DNA from: JAZSNA01 sp045536135
GTDB taxonomy: Bacteria; Pseudomonadota; Alphaproteobacteria; CAAHEQ01; UBA3637
NCBI GenBank assembly: GCA_045536135.1
Contig: JAZSNA010000005.1
Location: 1-44,363 of the forward strand
Reading direction: 5' to 3'
DNA: 44,363 nucleotides
A program made the position numbers and the translations under genes. The notes beneath the pieces are model-generated. The model was not told where the DNA came from and did not search any database. It was given only the letters and a program-made list of their open reading frames with translations. Below are positions 16,553-25,963 of this stretch, piece after piece. The number at the start of each line of letters is the position of its first letter. Position 1 is the first letter of the stretch.

Positions 16553-17803
16553 ATGAAAAAACTTTTATTGATTTGTTTGTTATTATGTGGCTGTTCCAGT
16601 TTCGGGAAAGGCATTGTCGAAGGGATATTGGGACGGGATGATTATCAAGAATATAAACCCGAATGCTTAATTTGGTCCGATGGTTTCCCTGGAATTAAAA
16701 CAAACATAAAGACCACCAAAATAATGTTAACACACGGTATCGGAAATCACTTACCGGGTCATTCCACAGCATTTATGTTGGAATTAACCAAACGCATGGG
16801 CATGGACAAACAAGACCGCAACTATAAACAAATCAATATGAAAAGCCAAGACGGGCAAGATGTCGGAACATTACGCATTTACCGTTTCAGCAATTCCCAA
16901 ACCAATCAAGAAGTCATTTTTTACGAACAAACATGGGGGACATTAACCGCACCGGACAAGGAACGCTTAATCTATGATATTAACCGTGAATATTCCGCTT
17001 CCCGAGCTTCGATGAATAACTCTTTAAAACGATTGGTTGATCAAACCATTCCTGATCCGATGATTTATTTGGGACCCAAAGGAGATTTAATCTTAAAATC
17101 CACCGTCCAATCCTTTTGTTGGATGACCAGTTATGATTACAACGAGTTAAATGAAGTTGAAAACCGAGCCTGTCTGGAACAAGGGGCTCATATTTTAAGC
17201 CATTTGGATAATGACAATTTTACATTTATTACGGCATCGTTGGGCTCACGAATTGTGATTGATTCACTTCAATATATATCCGAAAAACTAGAAGATTTAA
17301 CCGAAAAACAACGAGCCAATCAAATCTTAAAAACCCTTCAACAAAAAGAAATAACAATCTATATGTTAGCCAATCAATTACCTTTATTGCAAATGGGACG
17401 TAAATTACCCGCCCATATTGGTCAAATCCCTTGTTTCTGTCGGGAAGGCGGTACGAAATACGAACATCGTCTGTTTCAAAAATTAAATATCGTTGCCTTT
17501 TCGGACCCGAATGATTTATTGTCATTTTCCTTGACACCGGATGCTGGTGACAGCTATATTGATTCGTCATTATGCCCGAATATATCCAATGTATCCGTTG
17601 TCACGAATAAACCGACGGACTTATTAGGCGTCGGACAAATTTCAAACCCGCTGAAAGCTCATACAAATTATCAAAAAGATCCGATTGTTTTGGATTTAAT
17701 TGTGAACGGCTTATCGGAAAAAAATCAATATATCAAAGACATTTGCCGTTGGGTAGATATTGATGAAACGGATTACAAACAAAAAAACGCTTGTCCGATT
17801 TAA
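16553..17803 (+). CDS. Lipoprotein with alpha/beta-hydrolase-like motifs, 416 aa
   Basis: Starts MKKLLLICLLLCGCSSFGKG with a lipobox (LLCG-C) at Cys14-15, so it is exported and lipid-anchored. The mature part has IMLTHGIGNHLPGH (oxyanion-hole-like HGxG) and FITASLGSRIVIDSLQYIS, in the position of the nucleophile elbow. The usual G-x-S-x-G is T-A-S-L-G here, so the first glycine is missing. ATG 16553 has AAGGA six bases upstream; a TTG two codons earlier is less likely. It may act on lipid or cell-envelope esters; this is inference. Its stop overlaps the stop of the opposite small gene by 4 bp. Confidence 0.78.
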   Translation: MKKLLLICLLLCGCSSFGKGIVEGILGRDDYQEYKPECLIWSDGFPGIKTNIKTTKIMLTHGIGNHLPGHSTAFMLELTKRMGMDKQDRNYKQINMKSQDGQDVGTLRIYRFSNSQTNQEVIFYEQTWGTLTAPDKERLIYDINREYSASRASMNNSLKRLVDQTIPDPMIYLGPKGDLILKSTVQSFCWMTSYDYNELNEVENRACLEQGAHILSHLDNDNFTFITASLGSRIVIDSLQYISEKLEDLTEKQRANQILKTLQQKEITIYMLANQLPLLQMGRKLPAHIGQIPCFCREGGTKYEHRLFQKLNIVAFSDPNDLLSFSLTPDAGDSYIDSSLCPNISNVSVVTNKPTDLLGVGQISNPLKAHTNYQKDPIVLDLIVNGLSEKNQYIKDICRWVDIDETDYKQKNACPI

Positions 17804-17991
17804 GCCGTTAAAGCCATAATCACCAAAGCCATTCCCAACATTAAAAGACCGATTTCTTTGACTTGATTTTCAGTTGAGTTAAGTAAAATATTTAACGAAA
17901 AATTCAAAGTTAATTTTGTAAAAACAAGGTATAAAACCCCTCGTATGACACAATATCCGGCGATAATATGATAAAATTCATCCATAGACAT
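17800..17991 (-). CDS. Small membrane protein downstream of thyX, 63 aa
   Basis: Starts MSMDEFYHIIAGYCVIRG one base after the thyX stop region. It has a first hydrophobic stretch (about 5-25) and a second (about 43-62, IGLLMLGMALVIMALTA), giving a helical hairpin. It has no ribosome site of its own and is probably coupled to thyX. Family not recognised. Confidence 0.68.
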   Translation of the reverse strand: MSMDEFYHIIAGYCVIRGVLYLVFTKLTLNFSLNILLNSTENQVKEIGLLMLGMALVIMALTA

Positions 17992-17992
17992 T

Positions 17993-18619
17993 TTAATCAA
18001 CCAAATCGTCAAAAATTAATGGAATTTTTTCTTTAAAAGTATCTCTTAAATCCCGCATTAAAAACCGAACATCTGGATGAGCTGCATCCGAACATCTCAT
18101 TTTAAACACATGTCGCCATTCTCTTAAATTAGCCGTCATCACCATTTCGGTTTTCAAACAACATGGTAAGACTGCCCGTGCATTTTCTGCTTTTTGTCCG
18201 TTTTGAATTAACTCAAAATATTTTTTCTCGATTTGTTGACAAGCCTCTAACCAAATTGAAAAGGCCGGTGTATCCGGCAAAATTTCTATGGGCGGAATCA
18301 CCGTAATTTCTTGACCGAATTTATCCTTTGAATAACAGCAATAGCGAGTCGATTCCTGACTGAAAGAAGATAAACGATGCCGTTCCAATTCATTGGCAAT
18401 GGCCCGATCAACGATAAAGCGAACGGAAACCGAGAAATGCTCAATCACCGATTCATGATGACGATCAATGATATGTTTTGCGAATTTTAAATGACTATCC
18501 TCGCTGATCTTATCAAAAGATTGATAACAGGTGCGACCACACATTTCAATATGCCGTAGAACGCTGTCTGCATCAATAGGGGTTAATATTTTGAATGATT
18601 GTTCCACAACTTTAACCAT
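17993..18619 (-). CDS. thyX: Flavin-dependent thymidylate synthase ThyX, 208 aa
   Basis: Contains the ThyX signature RHR-X7-S as RHRLSSFSQESTR, with ESVIEHFSVSVRF before it and ARAVLPCCLKTEMVMTANLREWRHVFKMRC after it (FAD- and dUMP-binding region). It makes dTMP from dUMP with methylene-tetrahydrofolate, FAD and NADPH, so the organism need not have thyA or dihydrofolate reductase. ATG 18619 has a strong AAGGAGG ribosome site. It sits 12 bp downstream of the CDF transporter gene and is likely co-transcribed with it. Confidence 0.96.
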   Translation of the reverse strand: MVKVVEQSFKILTPIDADSVLRHIEMCGRTCYQSFDKISEDSHLKFAKHIIDRHHESVIEHFSVSVRFIVDRAIANELERHRLSSFSQESTRYCCYSKDKFGQEITVIPPIEILPDTPAFSIWLEACQQIEKKYFELIQNGQKAENARAVLPCCLKTEMVMTANLREWRHVFKMRCSDAAHPDVRFLMRDLRDTFKEKIPLIFDDLVD

Positions 18620-18631
18620 AACAAATCCTCC

Positions 18632-19513
18632 TTATTCCTTGATTGTTTCAGTATGTATTAAAACATCCGCCATCGGATATTTTTCAAGAATTTTAAATTT
18701 AATTTCGCCGGCAATATTATGTGCTTTTTCAAGACTGATTTCTTTTGGAAACTGAACATGAAACTGAATAAATATTTTTTGTCCGGCGGAACGGGTTTTT
18801 AATTCATGAAATCCCAAAATCCGATTATCATTTAAAATAATTTTTTTAATCTGATGTATCATTTTTCGATCTAATTCGGCATCCATCAAAATCGCATAAC
18901 TGTCTTTAAAAATTTTAATGGCACATTTAAATAAATAAATTCCGACTCCAAGTGCAAATAAAACATCGACCCAAAATATATTTAAAAATTTGACACAAAG
19001 CATTGAAACAATAACACCGGTATTCATTAAAATATCCCCGACATAATGAGCATAATCACTTCGAATGGCTAATGAATTTGTCCGCCGAATCACATAACAT
19101 TGAAATCCAACCAACATACCCGTTAAAATGATTGCCATAACCATAATAACCACCCCAACCTGAATATCATGAATTTGATTGCCAGAATAAAAACTTTGAA
19201 TGGCTTTTTTGATTAAATATATTCCGGATATGACCAAAATAAGAGCCTGTATAAAAGCCCCCATGGCTTCGGCTTTTCCATGTCCGAATGTATGTTTTTT
19301 ATCCGGAGGCATTAATGATTGACGTAAAAATACATAATTAATTGCCGATACCAATAAATCCATAACCGAATCAATCAAGGTGGACAAAACAGCTAATGAT
19401 GCCGTCATACAATATGCAATAATTTTGGACATGATTAAAAAGAATGCCACGGATATGGAAGCGTAGCTTGCTGTTTTAACGAGTGCCTGATTTTGAGCTG
19501 TCTTTTCTGTCAT
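18632..19513 (-). CDS. Cation diffusion facilitator (CDF) metal exporter, FieF-like, 293 aa
   Basis: Six hydrophobic helices with the CDF metal site: LIDSVMDLLVSAINY (D-x3-D) in TM2 and SDYAHYVGDILMNTG (H-x3-D) in TM5. KKHTFGHGKAEAMGA in the cytoplasmic loop between them is very like FieF. The C-terminal ~85 residues form the cytoplasmic ferredoxin-like dimer domain (FHVQFPKEISLEKAHNIAGEI). It exports Zn, Fe, Cd or Mn by proton antiport; the metal cannot be assigned. The upstream -10-like TATAGT (19520-19525) would put the RNA start on the ATG, and no ribosome site lies at a proper distance. Confidence 0.92.
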   Translation of the reverse strand: MTEKTAQNQALVKTASYASISVAFFLIMSKIIAYCMTASLAVLSTLIDSVMDLLVSAINYVFLRQSLMPPDKKHTFGHGKAEAMGAFIQALILVISGIYLIKKAIQSFYSGNQIHDIQVGVVIMVMAIILTGMLVGFQCYVIRRTNSLAIRSDYAHYVGDILMNTGVIVSMLCVKFLNIFWVDVLFALGVGIYLFKCAIKIFKDSYAILMDAELDRKMIHQIKKIILNDNRILGFHELKTRSAGQKIFIQFHVQFPKEISLEKAHNIAGEIKFKILEKYPMADVLIHTETIKE

Positions 19514-19605
19514 AAACAGACTATATCCTTTTTTTTAAAAAAAAGCTATGGATTTTTTTAAATTTTATACTATATATAAGAATATGTAAGCAAAAAGGAT
19601 ATTTT

Positions 19606-20517
19606 ATGGCAGATTTATATAAAATTTTGGGCGTCAACAAAAACGCTTCATCATCGGAATTAAAAAAGGCCTATCACAAACTGGCCCGACAATACCATCC
19701 GGACACAAATAAAGGCAATAAAACAGCCGAAGCAAAGTTCAAAGAAGTCTCCGGTGCTTATGAAATTTTATCGGATAAAACAAAACGGAGCCAATATGAT
19801 CAAGGCCTCATCGACGATCAAGGCAAACCCACTTCTCCGTTTTCATCCGGTGGCTTCGGACAGGGATATTCCGGCGGAAATAATCAATACTATTCATCAT
19901 CCGGCGGTGGTTTCAGCGGATTTAATTTTGAAGATATTTTCAGCGGTTTTTCGTCATCGGGCGGATTTGAAGACTTATTTAGATCCCGTTCAACCAAATC
20001 ATCCTATAATCCCAAAGGGGCCGATGTTAAATACACATTAAGTGTTGATTTCATCTTATCAGCCATCGGCGGAGAAACATCTATCCGCTTATCATCCGGA
20101 AAACAAATTAAAATTAAAATACCGGCGGGTATTGAAAGCGGTCAAACCTTACGCCTAAAAGGGCAAGGCGAAGGAACATCTAATCCGGGAGATGCTTTAA
20201 TCGAAATTCATGTTTTGTCACATCCGATTTTTACCCGAGACAACTTGGATGTTCGTTTAAATATTCCCATAACACTTAAAGAAGCTGTTTTGGGAGCAAA
20301 AATAACCATTCCGACATTAACGGGACGAGTTTCATTAACAATACCGCCCAACACATCCAGCGGAAAAGTTTTACGTTTGAAGGGGAAAGGAATCGCATCA
20401 AAAGGCGATCTGTTGGGAACAATTCAAATTATACTCCCCACAGCGGCGAACAAAGAATTGGAAAATTTTGTTCGCCACTGGAATATGCCCAGTCAAGATC
20501 CCAGACCGTTATTCTGA
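19606..20517 (+). CDS. J-domain co-chaperone (CbpA/type II Hsp40-like), 303 aa
   Basis: The N-terminal J domain (residues 1-68) carries the HPD motif at 31-33 (YHPDTNKG), which stimulates DnaK ATPase. A Gly/Ser/Phe-rich linker (about 72-135) follows, then the two beta-sandwich substrate-binding domains of DnaJ C-terminal type (IKIKIPAGIESGQTLRLKGQGEG; VSLTIPPNTSSGKVLRLKGKG). The CxxCxGxG zinc-finger domain is absent, so this is not canonical DnaJ but a CbpA-like protein. The ribosome site AAGGA lies 8 bases before ATG. Its last 9 bases overlap the end of the opposite gene. Confidence 0.93.
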   Translation: MADLYKILGVNKNASSSELKKAYHKLARQYHPDTNKGNKTAEAKFKEVSGAYEILSDKTKRSQYDQGLIDDQGKPTSPFSSGGFGQGYSGGNNQYYSSSGGGFSGFNFEDIFSGFSSSGGFEDLFRSRSTKSSYNPKGADVKYTLSVDFILSAIGGETSIRLSSGKQIKIKIPAGIESGQTLRLKGQGEGTSNPGDALIEIHVLSHPIFTRDNLDVRLNIPITLKEAVLGAKITIPTLTGRVSLTIPPNTSSGKVLRLKGKGIASKGDLLGTIQIILPTAANKELENFVRHWNMPSQDPRPLF

Positions 20518-23500
20518 TTTATCGTCGGCTAATGCCATTTCTTTGGCTTTGACATAGTCAAACTTACCGCTACCTAACAACGGCGGATTAACCGTAAAGA
20601 TAATCTTTTTCGGCACACAAAGTTCCGACATTCCCGATTTTTGGAAAGCCTCAATCAATGCTTCCGAAGATATATCGGCACAAGTCGTAATTAAGACGAC
20701 TTTTTCACCCTTTTTATCATCCGGAATATTAACGGCGCCATGAACAAAGTCCGGCCAATTTTTGGAAATAACTTCTTCCACGGCTCCCAAAGATACCATT
20801 TCACCGGCGATTTTAGCAAATCGTTTTGAACGACCGATAATTGTAATAAATCCGTTTTCATCCACGGTGACAATATCACCGGTTTCATACCAACCATCGG
20901 CAGGCGGTTGCAAAACGCCCGGTTTATCAGCCTTTAAGTACCCCATCATGATATTGGGACCCCAAACGACCAACTCGGCACCATCTTTAATTCCCGGAAT
21001 TTCTTTTAATTTCATTTTCATTGTTGTCCACAAACGACCGACAGAACCCTTTTTATATTGAATATGGCTGTTGGCGGAAATAATCGGCGAACATTCTGTG
21101 GCACCATAGCCTTCAATGACACGCAACCCAAATTTTTCAGACCAGATTTCACGAGTCGCATCCTTTAATTTTTCAGCCCCGCAAACCACCAACCGCAAAC
21201 TGTTGAAATCCGATAAATTGGCACATTTGGCATAAGCCGACAAGAAAGTATCCGTTGAAAATAAAACCGTTGCCCGACTTCTGGCACAAAGCTCCGGAAT
21301 AATCCGATAATGAAGCGGTGTCGGATACAGAACAACCCGAGCCCCCGAAACAAGTGGCAAATAACATCCGCCCAACACACCAAAAGAATGGAACATTGGC
21401 AAGCAACACAATAAAGTATCCCGATCATCTAAATTCACCCGAGTCGGCGCTTGGAAACAATTAGACAAGATATTGTAATGTGAAAGCATAACCCCCTTTG
21501 GCAATCCTTCTGATCCGGAAGTAAATAAAATAATTGCCGGATCCATCGGTTTGGCTCCCCGATGATGTTTTTGAATAAACTTCTTCGGATGATACATTCC
21601 CCATAAAGCGGCCAATTTATCACTCAATCTTAAATCTTCTTTCAAATCTTCCAAATATAATATCGTTAAACCGGCCTCTTTCAAAGCATCAATTAAAGAA
21701 TCGATTTTAGCCAAAGAAACGACCTTTTTAGAAGTTAAAACAATACTCAATTCAGCCGTCCGACAAGCCGAAACAACTTGATTTGGACCGGCGGACATAT
21801 TTAACATAGCCGGCACACGTCCATAGCATTGTAATCCCAACATTGTCAAAACACATGCATTGGATGTCGGTAATAAAACACCGACGGTTTTGGTATCTTG
21901 CAAGGCCCGATCCATCAAAGCCCCCAAAACAAACGACCGTAAGAAAACATGTTTAAATTTAAGCGGAATTTTGGTTGTATCTTCCATAACATATTTATTA
22001 CGTCCGATACCCCGCATTGTATCACAAATAGTCTCCGGCAAAGTTTGATTCCGATTGAATGTCGCAAAGGTTAACTCGGACATTAAATCATATAAAGCCG
22101 TACTAATCTGACTACGTTCTTCACGGAAATTTTCCGTTGTTCGGGCTTGTAAGTAAACCGGATCCCAAACTTTCATGGAAATTTTGGGGAACCATTGAAC
22201 ATAAGATTTCCGTTTAATCCGCGAGAAAATGGTATGCTCGGCACCGTCAATTTGAATCGGAATAATCGGTGCGCCGGCTTTATAAGCCATCAAAGCCGGA
22301 CCTTCATACATTTTACTTTGAGCATTGGCATCTTCCACAATATTTTCAATAAAGATCATACATAATTGATCTTTTTTAAGTTCTTCCATCATTGTCTTTA
22401 CCGCCATCGGAGAGTTCGCATCCAAGGCTTTGACTTCCATTAATTGACAGAAAAACCGAACCCAAGATTTTTTAGCAATCCGATCATTTAATGAAAAAAC
22501 GATTTTCCGATCGATAAAGGCCGAAATCAATAAGGCATCAATAAATGAGGTATGATTCGGAATAATCAACCCCCGTTTCAGTGATGCGATTTTATCCAAC
22601 CCTTCGATACGGGCTTTAAAGAATAATTTCAAAATCTTTTTAAATACACGCCGCCGTGTTGATACCGGCAATAATTGTGCAGCATAAAAGGCAAAGAATA
22701 AATTCATCACACCCAATGAACCAATAATAAATGGCAAGTGAATATCAAATAAATTTTGAACCGAATAGACCGAGAAAGCACAAATAATTGCTAAAAAGCT
22801 GATAAATATAACATACGAAAAAATCCGACCGATATATTCATCATTTGACATTTTTTGTAATAATGTATAGAACGGCACGACAAAAAATGACGCACATAAT
22901 CCCAAGAAAAATGCATCTATAATAAACCGCCGACCCAAAATCAGGAAAGATGAAATTTCACTGAGACCGCCCAAAGATTGAGATGCCAACACAATATCAA
23001 ATAAAAATACGGAAAATCCCAATATTGAAACCGGCGCCAAGAAACCTTGCTTATTTTTGGATGAAATAAAGGAGCATAAGAAAGCACCGATAACAGAACC
23101 GACAAAGAAAGCAATCAACATCACTGGATAACACTTATCGTCCACAGATAAAATATTACCCAAATAATCCTTTAACGATAAAGCGACAACCCCCATCAAA
23201 AATGAAACAAAAGCAAAAGAAAAGACGACGAAATGCAAATCTCTTTTTTCACGAACAATGAAAGCTGTTTGTATTAATTCTTTTAAAGGATTCCGAAGAG
23301 CTATTCCCTCTTTTTTAGCCACAGCTTTTTCCTTTAAAAAGGCGACAAATAAAAAGCTGATAATCGATAAGGCGACCAAAATCAAAGACAATGAATTAAT
23401 CGTCTTACGGGACAAATACATGACACCGAACATTGACAAAGTAAATGCAATATATTTAAAAAATCTCCAAAACGCATTCGCATTCAACAATTTTCGTCCG

Positions 23501-23892
23501 TCCATAATTTCCTTTAAATACACGCGATTAACGATAGAGGAAAAACCGGTACAAAAACCGACCAAGACCACTGAAATCAAAACAATGAAATAAATTTTAG
23601 TCATCAAGCAGGCGGACATCAACACAACAACGGCAATCTCCAATCCCCGCATCCATTTTAAAACCTTTAATTTAGAATAAGCATCACAAAACGGTCCGGC
23701 GGCCAACGCCCCAAAAACAAAAGCAAATAAATAAACGCTAACCCCCACCAAAGCTAAAAAATCATTACCGCGAACCAACGCATATGTCGGCATCAGTAAA
23801 AAGATAAAACGCAAAAACGAATCTATCATGGATGCAAAAAAAGATGATGACAAAAGTGCGTTATATTTTTTATTCTTAAATAATGTAAACAT
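20509..23892 (-). CDS. aas: MFS transporter / PlsC acyltransferase / acyl-ACP synthetase fusion (Aas-LplT type), 1127 aa
   Basis: Three domains. Residues about 1-410 are a 12-helix MFS transporter like LplT. About 420-620 are a lysophospholipid acyltransferase with IIPNHTSFIDALLIS (H-x4-D, His448) and EGPALMAYKAGAPIIPIQIDG. About 650-1125 are an AMP-forming acyl-ACP/CoA synthetase with the phosphate loop ILFTSGSEGLPKG, VIEGYGATECSP and GWYETGDIVTVDENGFI, and the late motif IIGRSKRFAKIAGEMVSLG. The product would flip lysophospholipid inward and re-acylate it. In E. coli this is split into LplT and Aas. The ribosome site AAAGGA precedes ATG 23892. It is convergent with the J-protein gene. Confidence 0.92.
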   Translation of the reverse strand: MFTLFKNKKYNALLSSSFFASMIDSFLRFIFLLMPTYALVRGNDFLALVGVSVYLFAFVFGALAAGPFCDAYSKLKVLKWMRGLEIAVVVLMSACLMTKIYFIVLISVVLVGFCTGFSSIVNRVYLKEIMDGRKLLNANAFWRFFKYIAFTLSMFGVMYLSRKTINSLSLILVALSIISFLFVAFLKEKAVAKKEGIALRNPLKELIQTAFIVREKRDLHFVVFSFAFVSFLMGVVALSLKDYLGNILSVDDKCYPVMLIAFFVGSVIGAFLCSFISSKNKQGFLAPVSILGFSVFLFDIVLASQSLGGLSEISSFLILGRRFIIDAFFLGLCASFFVVPFYTLLQKMSNDEYIGRIFSYVIFISFLAIICAFSVYSVQNLFDIHLPFIIGSLGVMNLFFAFYAAQLLPVSTRRRVFKKILKLFFKARIEGLDKIASLKRGLIIPNHTSFIDALLISAFIDRKIVFSLNDRIAKKSWVRFFCQLMEVKALDANSPMAVKTMMEELKKDQLCMIFIENIVEDANAQSKMYEGPALMAYKAGAPIIPIQIDGAEHTIFSRIKRKSYVQWFPKISMKVWDPVYLQARTTENFREERSQISTALYDLMSELTFATFNRNQTLPETICDTMRGIGRNKYVMEDTTKIPLKFKHVFLRSFVLGALMDRALQDTKTVGVLLPTSNACVLTMLGLQCYGRVPAMLNMSAGPNQVVSACRTAELSIVLTSKKVVSLAKIDSLIDALKEAGLTILYLEDLKEDLRLSDKLAALWGMYHPKKFIQKHHRGAKPMDPAIILFTSGSEGLPKGVMLSHYNILSNCFQAPTRVNLDDRDTLLCCLPMFHSFGVLGGCYLPLVSGARVVLYPTPLHYRIIPELCARSRATVLFSTDTFLSAYAKCANLSDFNSLRLVVCGAEKLKDATREIWSEKFGLRVIEGYGATECSPIISANSHIQYKKGSVGRLWTTMKMKLKEIPGIKDGAELVVWGPNIMMGYLKADKPGVLQPPADGWYETGDIVTVDENGFITIIGRSKRFAKIAGEMVSLGAVEEVISKNWPDFVHGAVNIPDDKKGEKVVLITTCADISSEALIEAFQKSGMSELCVPKKIIFTVNPPLLGSGKFDYVKAKEMALADDKSE

Positions 23893-24022
23893 TTTAAAAT
23901 CCTTTCTTTGGTCACAAGGATAACATATTCTTGAAAAAAATCAAGAAAATCCGTTCTTATTTCACAAAACTGCCTTTTTTTTAAAGGGCGAAAAAACAGC
24001 AAATCAGAATCTGAAACTTCGA

Positions 24023-24265
24023 TTATTCTTTAATTTCTTTAAAGTCAACATCAATAACATCTTCATCTTTTTGATGCTGTGCCGAACGATATAATTCATC
24101 CTGAAAGATTTTAAATTTTCGGCGAAATTGATAAATTCTTATGACAGACAACAAAATTCCGACCAATAACAGCGGTAAAATAATCCACCATAACGCAATC
24201 AATAAATAAAAAAACAAAATAAATGATAAAAAACTGATTAAAAAAGTTAAAATTTGTCGTGCCAT
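24023..24265 (-). CDS. Small membrane protein with acidic cytosolic tail, 80 aa
   Basis: One long hydrophobic region (residues about 5-45) can form a two-helix hairpin. A basic stretch (RIYQFRRKFK) and an acidic tail ending DEDVIDVDFKEIKE follow. The ribosome site AAAGGAG lies 8 bases before ATG. Family not recognised; VIDVDF-type tails are common in small alphaproteobacterial membrane proteins. The gap 23893-24022 before the next gene contains only weak palindromes (around 23970-23990 and 24005-24015). Confidence 0.72.
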   Translation of the reverse strand: MARQILTFLISFLSFILFFYLLIALWWIILPLLLVGILLSVIRIYQFRRKFKIFQDELYRSAQHQKDEDVIDVDFKEIKE

Positions 24266-24344
24266 ACAAGCTCCTTTATGACGACTTTATCCAAAAAGTA
24301 TTTTATTGTCAAGGCATTCCAATTTTTTTTAATAAAGGGATATG

Positions 24345-24548
24345 TTATTGAACGATAAAGGCATTAAGATCATATTGATTAGCCAAAATCATCGCCATTT
24401 GAGACGAGGGAGACTGTCCAACCACCATACCGTCTGCACCGTATATTGACCAAACTTCTTCATGATTAACGACTTCCTTTTTGATATAAGCCGTATCCGC
24501 ATCAATCAATAATTCATTTTCAAAATCTAAAATTAAATCATCACTCAT
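24345..24548 (-). CDS. DUF1150-like small protein, 67 aa
   Basis: The segment TAYIKKEVVNHEEVWSIYGADGMVVG then LANQYDLNAFIVQ follows the DUF1150 pattern (aY.r......lwa..aADG..., A...NDL..v.v) known almost only in Alphaproteobacteria. The start overlaps the dnaA stop codon as ATGA, so it is translationally coupled to dnaA. Function unknown. Confidence 0.75.
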   Translation of the reverse strand: MSDDLILDFENELLIDADTAYIKKEVVNHEEVWSIYGADGMVVGQSPSSQMAMILANQYDLNAFIVQ

Positions 24549-25963
24549 AAACGTTCAAAAGCCGAAGAAATTGAGTCAATTTGTTGACATAAATCCAAGC
24601 TTTCCCCTTTTAATTTTTCAATATTTTTGACCGCATGCATAATTGTCGTATGATCACGTCCGAAAAACCGACCGATTTCCGGCAAGGATTTCGTCGTCAA
24701 CATTTTGGATAGATACATGGCAATTTGTCTGGGTCTGGCCCACCGTCTGTCCCGACAGGTTGATTTCAACTGTTCTAACGATATATTATAATATTCGGCG
24801 ACCTTTTTCACAATTGCATCCAATGATACCGGCGTTGCACATTGCAAGAAAATATCTTTCAACAATGCTTTTGTATTGGAAACGGAAATTTCACTTCCCA
24901 ACAACTGATGATTCATGACCACCCGTCTTAAAGCCCCCTCTAATTCACGAACTGAGGCCGTCATTTTAGCGGCTAATAATTCTTGAACATCTGTGGGCAT
25001 ATTCACCTTCATCAACGCGATTTTGGATTGAATAATCGCCAACCGCATTTCATAAGTTGTCGGATGAATATCCACTGATAACCCACCGGCTAATCGTGTT
25101 TGAAGACGTTCATCAATTCCTTTTAAAGCCATCGGTGCGCTATCGGCGGACAAAATAATTTGCTTTCCTTGTAAAACCAATTCATTAAAGGTATGAAAAA
25201 ATTCATCTTGAGTTGCCTTTTTATTCCCGCAAATAAATTGAATATCATCCACCAATAAGGTATCCACATTTCTGAATATTTCATGAAACGAATCAATTTT
25301 ATGATCCCGTAAGGCCTGAATAAACAAATACATAAACCGTTCTGCCGACAAATACAAAACCGACCGATGCGGTTGAGTTTGTTTGATATGATTCGCAATA
25401 GCCTGCAACAGGTGTGTTTTTCCCAACCCGACCGAGCTATGTAAAAAAAGCGGATTAAATGATACGGTATCATCCATGGCGACTCGCTTCGCCGCCGAAA
25501 AAGCAAATTCGTTTGAAGTCCCGACCACAAAATTTTCAAAAGTCATTTGTGGGTTCAAATGCATAATTTCATCATGAGATAAATCCCGATTCGGCATAAC
25601 GGAAGACTCATCAAGCCGGACCGGCACTTCTTTTTCAACCCGAACATCTGACACAGGCATATCCGATTTCACCAAAACAACAATTTTTTCCAAAGACGAA
25701 TCGACATCTTTAAAGAAAGATAATAATTCCCGATCCAGCCCTTTTTGTTCAATCCAGTCTTTGACGAATCGAGCACCGACCTTTAAAACAACGGTAGAGC
25801 CTTCATACGAGTGTTCCGAATCCGAAAGCCATTTAGACAACATGGCATCACCTTTGGCTTGAACGGCTGACAAAACCTTATTCCAAACATGATCCGTTGC
25901 ACAGGCATTCACGATATCCTCTGCTTGTAAAGTTTGAAATAAATTTTGTCCGAACTGTGCCAT
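24545..25963 (-). CDS. dnaA: Chromosomal replication initiator protein DnaA, 472 aa
   Basis: Domain I at the N-terminus (MAQFGQNLFQTLQAEDIVNA...), a short linker, then the AAA+ domain. The latter has NPQMTFENFVVGTSNEFAFSAA, Walker A VGLGKTHLLQA, Walker B TLLVDDIQF and sensor DERLQTRLAGGL. Domain IV has the DnaA signature GRDHTTIMHAV and binds DnaA boxes. The start is at 25963 with AAAGGA eight bases upstream; the open frame continues 111 codons further, but those codons are not DnaA-like and would give an abnormally long protein. rpsT lies upstream, as in many alphaproteobacteria. GANTC sites cluster upstream (see findings). Confidence 0.97.
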   Translation of the reverse strand: MAQFGQNLFQTLQAEDIVNACATDHVWNKVLSAVQAKGDAMLSKWLSDSEHSYEGSTVVLKVGARFVKDWIEQKGLDRELLSFFKDVDSSLEKIVVLVKSDMPVSDVRVEKEVPVRLDESSVMPNRDLSHDEIMHLNPQMTFENFVVGTSNEFAFSAAKRVAMDDTVSFNPLFLHSSVGLGKTHLLQAIANHIKQTQPHRSVLYLSAERFMYLFIQALRDHKIDSFHEIFRNVDTLLVDDIQFICGNKKATQDEFFHTFNELVLQGKQIILSADSAPMALKGIDERLQTRLAGGLSVDIHPTTYEMRLAIIQSKIALMKVNMPTDVQELLAAKMTASVRELEGALRRVVMNHQLLGSEISVSNTKALLKDIFLQCATPVSLDAIVKKVAEYYNISLEQLKSTCRDRRWARPRQIAMYLSKMLTTKSLPEIGRFFGRDHTTIMHAVKNIEKLKGESLDLCQQIDSISSAFERL

